Positions 34,728 through 40,231 of a stretch of 40,231 bases of DNA are shown one piece after another. The stretch is taken from contig NZ_CADCST010000125.1 of assembly GCF_902804485.1 (NCBI RefSeq), positions 1-40,231 on the forward strand, given 5' to 3'. The notes under the pieces were generated by a model, which worked only from the letters and a program-made list of their open reading frames with translations, had not been told where the DNA came from and made no database searches. Each line of letters starts with the position of its first letter. The stretch's first letter is position 1. The DNA comes from Flavobacterium collinsii. GTDB lineage: Bacteria; Bacteroidota; Bacteroidia; Flavobacteriales; Flavobacteriaceae. Made by a program: the position numbers and the translations under genes.

Positions 34728-36512
34728 ATGAAGATCATAATTCTACTTGTTTTCCTCTTGATTAATACAAAATGTATCTCACAAGTTTATTTCAGTCCAA
34801 ATACGAATATGTATGTAAAAAATGAAGTGTTATATGTTCAACAGGGGATCAACTTAACTTTGAATTCTAACCTGTATCTACGCAATAACTCACAATTGTT
34901 GCAAGGAACAACAGGGAATTCAGCAAATACAGGATTAGGTACATTGTCCCTTTATCAAAAAGGAACTTCAGATAATTTCGATTATAATTATTGGTGTTCT
35001 CCTGTTGGAAATGCGTCTAATTCATCCGGAAATGAAAACTTTGGCATTGCAATGCTGAGCAGACCTACCACAGCAACTGCTTCAGTAACGTCAACAATTT
35101 TACCCGTAAGCAGTTCCGATGGAACTTCCAACCCTTTGGCGATAGCACCGAAATGGGTTTACAAACTCATAAATGCCAATAATTATTCGCAATGGGTTTT
35201 TGTTGGGGGATCAACAATATTAGCACCCGGCGAAGGTTTTTCAATGAAAGGAACAAGCGGAACTGATTCAACAGATCCTGAAGGGACTGGTGTTACTAAT
35301 AATCCGGGTGGAGTCCAAAGATATGATTTTAGAGGAAAACCAAATGATGGTAACATTACTATTTACTTAGGGGCTAATAATGCAACTTTAACCGGAAATC
35401 CATATCCTTCTGCTTTACATTTAAATGCTTTTCTCTTAGATCCTTCTAACGTAAATACTGGAGGCATTGCTTACTTCTGGGAGCAGGATAAAACAGTAAA
35501 CTCACATACCTTAATAAACTACAGAGGGGGCTATGGAGCATATTCTCCAATTAGTTTAGTTTCTAATGGTGTATATGTACCGGCGACTTTCAACTCTTTT
35601 AACCCGGATGGTTCAATAAACAATACCGGATTATCTTCCGGACTTATAATACAAAGAAAATATTCTCCAATTGGTCAGGGATTTGTAATTAGTGCCAACG
35701 CTAGTGGAACAGCGACGTTTAAAAATGCCCATAGAGCATTTTACAAACAAGGAAGTGGTTTGTCACAGTTTGAAAAACAAACTCCTAAAGAAAAAAGCGC
35801 TAAAGAAATGGAAGTCACCGAGGAGATTTCATATTTGAAATTGAATGTTATAATCGATAATGAATTTACCAGACAATTAGCCCTGGTATTTGTCTCGCGT
35901 GCAACAGATGGAATTGACATCGGAATTGATGCACAAGGTATGGATATACTTCCTAATGATGTGAGCTTTTTAATAGAAAACAATAATTATATCATTCAGG
36001 GTATAAATTTCGACCCTGAAAAAAAAATCCCCATAATCGTAAAAGCAACCACCAATACTACTTTTAAATTTAAGGTTTCCGAGGTAATAAATTGGGACGC
36101 TTCACAAATGATTTACCTCTATGATGCACTGGATGATTCTTTTCATGACATAAAAAACGGAATGTATGAGGTTAATCTTGTAAACGGAATCTACACAGAT
36201 CGTTTTAAAATTACATTCAAAAACGACAAAATACTTAATACTATTAACAAAAACTATAATCCCTTTTTCATTAATCAGGATAATATAAATAATAGTTTAA
36301 AAGTATCGAATCCCGGAAATCTTTCTCTAAAAACGTTTAAACTATATGAAATAACCGGGAAAATTATTCTGCATAAAGAAAATCTGGGAATAGAACAAAA
36401 TTACACTTTTTCAACCAATGGATTAAGCAGTGGAATTTATATTGCTGAATTTTTAACCCTGAATAATGAAAGATTCACGGAGAAAATCATCATTTCAAAT
36501 TCTAAAAATTAA
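34728..36512 (+). CDS. T9SS type A sorting-domain secreted protein
   Basis: A 594-residue exported protein. An N-terminal signal (IIILLVFLLINTKCISQ) is followed by a beta-rich passenger with many short Asn/Gly/Ser-rich strands (LYLRNNSQLLQG, WCSPVGNASNSSGN, IYLGANNATLTGNPYPS). The last 80 residues form the type A C-terminal domain: LKVSNPGNLSLKTFKLYEIT, GKIILHKENLG, GLSSGIYIAEF and a KIIISN end, the signal used by the Bacteroidota type IX secretion system. The protein is therefore expected at the surface or outside. Binding partner or activity is unknown. It sits between the PID-CTERM peptide and another beta-rich secreted protein, which suggests a surface structure built of these parts. Confidence 0.85.
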   Translation: MKIIILLVFLLINTKCISQVYFSPNTNMYVKNEVLYVQQGINLTLNSNLYLRNNSQLLQGTTGNSANTGLGTLSLYQKGTSDNFDYNYWCSPVGNASNSSGNENFGIAMLSRPTTATASVTSTILPVSSSDGTSNPLAIAPKWVYKLINANNYSQWVFVGGSTILAPGEGFSMKGTSGTDSTDPEGTGVTNNPGGVQRYDFRGKPNDGNITIYLGANNATLTGNPYPSALHLNAFLLDPSNVNTGGIAYFWEQDKTVNSHTLINYRGGYGAYSPISLVSNGVYVPATFNSFNPDGSINNTGLSSGLIIQRKYSPIGQGFVISANASGTATFKNAHRAFYKQGSGLSQFEKQTPKEKSAKEMEVTEEISYLKLNVIIDNEFTRQLALVFVSRATDGIDIGIDAQGMDILPNDVSFLIENNNYIIQGINFDPEKKIPIIVKATTNTTFKFKVSEVINWDASQMIYLYDALDDSFHDIKNGMYEVNLVNGIYTDRFKITFKNDKILNTINKNYNPFFINQDNINNSLKVSNPGNLSLKTFKLYEITGKIILHKENLGIEQNYTFSTNGLSSGIYIAEFLTLNNERFTEKIIISNSKN

Positions 36513-36566
36513 TAGTAATTCCCCAAAATAAACAACAGGAAAAAAAATAACAAATACCCAAAAATT

Positions 36567-38060
36567 ATGATCAACAAACCTGCTCTTCGAAATCATAAAA
36601 CATTCTTAGTGTTTCTCTTTATTCTTTTTGGATTTATAGTAAACGCGCAAGTCGGAATTGGAACAATAACACCAAATTCCAGTTCAATACTAGACCTTAC
36701 ATCTACTACACAAGGATTGCTTACTCCCAGAATGACAACTGCTCAAAGAAACGCGATAACAACTCCGGCTGATGGTCTTATTGTTTACGATACGGATCTA
36801 AAAGTTTTTTACTATTATTCGGCAGGCAGCACGTCATGGTTGCCGTTAAGTAGTGGAGTACCGGGAAGAATAAATTTTAAACGTATAAAATCTACAGATA
36901 ATTTAACCACTCTTTTAGCTGATGAACTTGCCGCCGGAGGAGGTTTTAAATATCTCCTGAATTCCAGTACCTTATATGAGATTAACGGTAACATAACTTT
37001 TAATTTTCCTATTGACTTAAACAATGCTTACTTACAAGGAGTGGATTCAAATCAAGATGTTATTATCAGGTCATCAGGAAATATTTTTGAAGGTGCAAAT
37101 GGAGGAACGATAAAAGGTCTAACCCTTCTCGCTACAGCCGGAAGCATATTTAACCTTAGTGGAGCGGCAACTCAAAACTTAATATTTAGAGATTGCATAG
37201 TAGCTAATTCCAACTCTGTAGGAAGTATATCCGGCTTTGGCTTGGTCTTTTTTAGTATCATTCAGTTCTCTGGAAATACAAATGGAATAACATACAACAA
37301 TATCACGCAATTATTACTGAGTAATTTGGGGTGGTTCAGCAACAATTCAGGGACTTATGAAAAACTAACCGGGACTTTTACTCTTGTGGAAAAGCAAGGT
37401 GGCTTTAGTCAGGTCAATGGTACTGCTATTGGATTTGATGTATCTTCAAATCCGACAATATCAGGAGACGGTGTCTTAGAATCAGTTGTTTTTACCGGCA
37501 CCAACACAAGTGGATATGTAAAATCCTACACTGCAGGTACTTATGCCGGATATAACTTTACCAATAGCTGGAGCGTACGGTCGGCCGGAATTCCTGCCGA
37601 AACTGATGCCAATTCTGTAGCTGATTTTACTATGGATTATCCTGTTGGCTCAGGTGCTTCTACAAGCTTTAATACATCGAATCCGAGTAATATTGTTAAA
37701 GTTAACGGAAATTCAACATCCTATAATTTATTTAGATTTTCCTTAGATGCGCCAACAAATAATAACAACAGATTGAGATATATGGGAAAAAAGAAGCGAA
37801 TTTTTCAGGTTTCCGGCTCTATTTCCTTTCAGGTTCCTGCAATAGGTACATACATCATCTATATTGCAAAGAATGGAACAGCTTTAACACAGTACAAAAT
37901 TTACGGAAGAGGACTGGCGCTAAATGACATTGTCGTTCTTCCTTTAAATGCTTCGGTTGAATTATTAACCAATGATTATCTTGAAGTTTATGCTCAACGA
38001 TTCACTGGAGGGATAACTGACGCTATAATTGTTCCTAATATGACATTAACGATTAAATAA
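36567..38060 (+). CDS. Beta-rich secreted protein with flavobacterial tail-like N-terminus
   Basis: A 497-residue protein with a signal peptide cleaved after A27 (NA|QVGIG). The mature start QVGIGTITPNSSSILDL and the block QGLLTPRMTTAQRNAI are frequent in Flavobacteriia surface proteins and resemble tail-fibre-like N-termini. The centre has right-handed beta-helix-like repeats (TLYEINGNITF, DSNQDVIIRSSGNIF, IFRDCIVANSNS), the C-terminal 170 residues form a jelly-roll-like domain (FQVSGSISFQVPAIGTYIIY, ASVELLTNDYLEVYAQRF). No T9SS C-terminal domain is evident. The mature N-terminal Gln makes it a possible substrate for the glutaminyl cyclase at 161-976. The last 140 bases of the gene plus 80 beyond it are duplicated at 39119-39336. 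Confidence 0.75.
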   Translation: MINKPALRNHKTFLVFLFILFGFIVNAQVGIGTITPNSSSILDLTSTTQGLLTPRMTTAQRNAITTPADGLIVYDTDLKVFYYYSAGSTSWLPLSSGVPGRINFKRIKSTDNLTTLLADELAAGGGFKYLLNSSTLYEINGNITFNFPIDLNNAYLQGVDSNQDVIIRSSGNIFEGANGGTIKGLTLLATAGSIFNLSGAATQNLIFRDCIVANSNSVGSISGFGLVFFSIIQFSGNTNGITYNNITQLLLSNLGWFSNNSGTYEKLTGTFTLVEKQGGFSQVNGTAIGFDVSSNPTISGDGVLESVVFTGTNTSGYVKSYTAGTYAGYNFTNSWSVRSAGIPAETDANSVADFTMDYPVGSGASTSFNTSNPSNIVKVNGNSTSYNLFRFSLDAPTNNNNRLRYMGKKKRIFQVSGSISFQVPAIGTYIIYIAKNGTALTQYKIYGRGLALNDIVVLPLNASVELLTNDYLEVYAQRFTGGITDAIIVPNMTLTIK

Positions 38061-38142
38061 TTTTTCTTTTAATTAGTGTCATATTTACATAATAATGTAC
38101 TAATTTAGCGTAGATGAATATGCAAACAAAAAGTAATGGATA
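37921..38142 (+). repeat. Direct repeat, copy 1 (gene tail and downstream leader)
   Basis: This segment, covering the end of the secreted protein gene, its 3' flank and the first codons of a downstream frame (ATGAATATGCAAACAAAAAG), recurs at 39119-39336 with scattered substitutions and small indels. The coding part keeps its frame in both copies, so the copies derive from two related genes rather than a target-site duplication. Confidence 0.9.
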
Positions 38143-38320
38143 TCTCGATGCTGCAACATCACGATACAACGAACATTGCCAATTGACGGAACCAGAAGCA
38201 AAAAGAGTACATGTGAGTGAAGAAGTGATTTTGTCATGTGGAGAGTATTTAATACTCTAAAATTTTTAATGCTCTCAGGAATTGGTGATAAAGAACAATT
38301 GGATGAGTTTGATATTCCAG
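38113..38320 (+). pseudogene. GMC oxidoreductase fragment, frameshifted
   Basis: The ATG at 38113-38115 opens MNMQTKSNGYLDAATSRYNE, later HVSEEVILSCGEYLIL and stop at 38257. The next frame carries on with FLMLSGIGDKEQLDEFDIPA. Together these are the GMC flavin oxidoreductase block EVILSxGxxxSPxLLMLSGIG, so one frameshift splits it. It ends abruptly at about 38318 where antisense IS3 transposase sequence begins. The FAD-binding N-terminus and the C-terminal half are missing. Confidence 0.55.
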
Positions 38321-39118
38321 CTTTTAGGCTTTCGCTTAAAGACCAGCCGATCACTTTGCGGTCAAAAAGGTCTATTATTACGGTAAGATAGAGACATCCT
38401 TCGTCGGTTTCTATATAGGTTATGTTCGAAACCCATACCTCGCTGCTGTAGTTTGTTTTAAAATCCTGCTCCAGTATGTTCTGCACCGTAAGATATCTAT
38501 GAGAGGAGTTTGTTGTTTTTCTGAATTTCGTTTTTGCGATGCTTCGCAGATGGTTTTCCATCATGATTTTCGCCACAAAAGCCCTAGATGCCTTAATGCC
38601 GATTGCCGACAGCTCTTTGGCAATTCTGGTGATTTTGTATCTGTGTGGACTTCAGTTGTAGATTTGTATAATTTCAGAAGTGATGAAAATTTTACGTATG
38701 GCCCTGCTGGTAGGCAGCTCTTTCTACCATTTATATTAGCAGCTCGGATCGACCTTAAAAAAAACTGTACATTTTCCCAACGGGAAATATAGCGGTATGC
38801 TCTCTTATAATTTGATATTTTACCCGCCATTCTTGGAGAAGATGTTTGGAGCCTTTTTTAATATAGCAGATTCTGTCTGTTGCTCTTTAATTTACCTGTG
38901 CATTTTGATAAGCTAGTTTCTATCAAAATTGGACTGAGGGGATTTCTTTAAGCCAAGCTTCTCATCTTTGTAAGTTTCTTCCAGTACGTACTGCAGGGTA
39001 TCAACACAGGTATTAAGCTCTCGGGCTACATCAAGTATCTTTCCGCAGTGGATACTCATCGAGGCGGCCAGAATATTGAACTCCAATGTGTACTTTTTTC
39101 TAGTCTTTTTCATAGCAA
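38319..39118 (-). mobile_element. IS3-family element remnant (orfA and orfB fragments)
   Basis: Minus strand. The orfA fragment starts at ATG 39113 (MKKTRKKYTLEFNILAASMS, ILDVARELNTCVDTL) and is frameshifted to a stop by 38913. The orfB parts at about 38850-38320 give EVHTDTKSPELPKSCR, FVAKIM-like AKIMMENHLRSIAKTKFRK and VWVSNITYIETDEGCLYL then DLFDRKVIGWSLSE, the IS3 DDE region with its W-x-x-D/N-I-T-Y-I motif; the catalytic Asp there reads as Asn (SNITYI). The element breaks off at both ends: directly in front of orfA at the duplicated gene tail and inside orfB at the GMC fragment. No inverted repeats remain. It is dead. Confidence 0.75.
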
Positions 39119-39336
39119 TAAATAACATTATCGTTCTTCCTTTGAATGCTTCGGTTGAATTATTAACAAATGATTATCTTGAAGTTTATGTCCAACGATT
39201 TAGTGGAGGAATAGCTGACGCTATAATTGTTCCTAATATGACATTAACTATTAAATAATTTTCTTTAATTTTAATTAGTATTATATTTTCATAATAATTT
39301 ATCATAGATGAATATGCAAACAAAAAGTAATGGATA
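39119..39336 (+). repeat. Direct repeat, copy 2 (orphan gene tail)
   Basis: Second copy of the 37921-38142 segment. It contains an open gene tail (NIIVLPLNASVELLTNDY, EVYVQRFSGGIADAIIVPNM, ending LTIK, stop at 39256-39258) without the rest of its gene, and the same start MNMQTKSNG of the following frame, which here stops at once. It abuts the IS3 orfA start directly. Confidence 0.9.
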
Positions 39337-40140
39337 AGTAGAGATACCTCCAATTCAATCTAATGAAAATCAAAGAGATAAATGCTATGCATGTTAAAAG
39401 AGACAACAGTTTGACTATGATTATAATACATGTAAAAGTAATCTCAATTAAAATATAATTTTGTTTAGAAGGAAGGCTCGGGGAAAAGAAGTACGGCAAG
39501 ATTATTAAAAATTTTATCTACCATATTATTTAAAAGAATTTTGTTAATTTCAATAAATACTCAACAACAAAATTATTAGTAAAAGGCAAAATTTACGAAG
39601 TAGATGAATTAAACACTTACTTTTACGGTTGTTCTGAAGATTTATTTTTGGATTTGAATAGTAAAATATTAGGTTTATGCCTCAAAATCAAATCTTAAGG
39701 GTTTTGCGTTCAATTTTTTTTGAAAGTTAATTTCAGTTTCGGAAATTTATAGATGATGCATTTTGTTCAAATAATTAGAGTTATTTGTAATACAGTTTTA
39801 AGCTTAAACTTGGTAGACCTTGATTTTGCAGATTTTTTAGTTTCCTAAATAACTATGCACCAAGATTTTGCTCCAAAACTTTGCATTCTACTTTTATTTA
39901 ATTATTTGCAGATTCTCCTCCATCCGAACCTCAGTCGTTAAGAGTTTGATGAATTAAGTGCATCTGAAGACTTGCGCGTCACGATTGTACCGCAAAATTT
40001 GAAATGGCAAATTATTTCTAAATTAACCTCAGTTTTCTGTGGCAGAAGTAGTATCAAGTATAGAATTACTAAAACCTTCACAATACTATAATAATCTTTT
40101 GCTTTTTCTTATCTGGAAATTTGAAATTTAAAAATTGTTA
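39337..40140. other. Decayed intergenic DNA
   Basis: No gene is supported. One open stretch at 39534-39698 (54 codons, KGKIYEVDELNTYFYGCSED, then LFLDLNSKILGL) lacks a start codon and may be the end of a lost gene. The rest is AT-rich and broken in all frames. Confidence 0.4.
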
Positions 40141-40172
40141 AAAAGTCCCATACTAGGCAGTATAGGACTTTT
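40141..40172. terminator. Bidirectional terminator hairpin
   Basis: A 14-bp stem with one mismatch (40141-40154 with 40159-40172) and a 4-base loop (AGGC); A-run on the left, T-run on the right, so it can stop transcripts from both sides. Confidence 0.85.
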
Positions 40173-40231
40173 CGTTTAAATTCAAATCTTCCAAATTTAA
40201 ATTTGTTTAAGGGGCAAACTACAGTAAATAT

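Noticed and set aside
39076..39258. 60-residue gene starting at 39076
   Set aside because: Its first part is antisense to IS3 orfA and the rest is the duplicated tail of the surface gene; a junction artefact.

Overview
The window is AT-rich DNA from a Bacteroidota bacterium, most likely a Flavobacterium or a close relative in the Flavobacteriaceae. This rests on a type IX secretion (T9SS) type A C-terminal domain, a PID-CTERM-like surface protein, a DUF5683 protein, flavobacterial-style lipoproteins and remnants of several insertion sequences. No rRNA, tRNA or CRISPR array was seen.

Layout. (1) 1-7175: an accessory stretch. It holds a glutaminyl cyclotransferase lipoprotein, a 5'-truncated Rhs tip carrying a NucA/NucB-type DNase toxin, a probable SUKH-type immunity gene, a small membrane protein, a DUF1963/YwqG protein, a second Rhs remnant, an orphan lipoprotein and a DUF5683 protein. 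(2) 7176-9571: decayed DNA with an unidentified TGA-broken frame and a dead IS1595-like transposase containing a 15-bp tandem repeat. (3) 9572-10327: a Zn-ribbon/SAM methyltransferase, convergent with the next block. (4) 30937 down to 10278, minus strand: sixteen tightly packed genes that look like one biosynthetic operon. (5) 30938-34474: a graveyard of mobile DNA (IS21 end and istA remnant, probable conjugative-element remnants, an IS6-type transposase, a broken ArsR-type regulator). (6) 34475-38060, plus strand: a surface-protein locus (PID-CTERM peptide, T9SS type A protein, beta-rich secreted protein). (7) 38061-40231: a mosaic of a duplicated gene tail, a GMC oxidoreductase fragment and an IS3 remnant, then apparently empty DNA.

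The centrepiece is the 16-gene operon. In order of transcription it encodes: a small YCII/muconolactone-isomerase-like protein, an Fe(II)/2-oxoglutarate (TauD-type) oxygenase, a divergent citrate synthase homologue, a SAM methyltransferase, a second small YCII-like protein, an AT-DH protein, a free acyl carrier protein, a ChbG/HpnK-type deacetylase, a PLOD-like glycosyltransferase, a GINT1-N-like beta-propeller protein, a GT4 glycosyltransferase, a 2318-residue synthase (two nitronate-monooxygenase-like domains, then KS-AT-ACP-KR), an MBL-fold hydrolase, a second GT4 glycosyltransferase, a MurG-like glycosyltransferase and a Sfp-type phosphopantetheinyl transferase. The synthase, AT-DH protein, ACP and PPTase together supply every activity of an iterative reducing (PUFA/HglE-like) acyl chain builder, in an unusual arrangement. 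The citrate synthase homologue, oxygenase, methyltransferase and paired small proteins could tailor the chain. Three or four glycosyltransferases and a sugar deacetylase suggest a glycosylated lipid or polyketide, possibly bearing an amino sugar. The product is not known to me. An alkylcitrate-type intermediate is the most distinctive testable idea and remains an inference.
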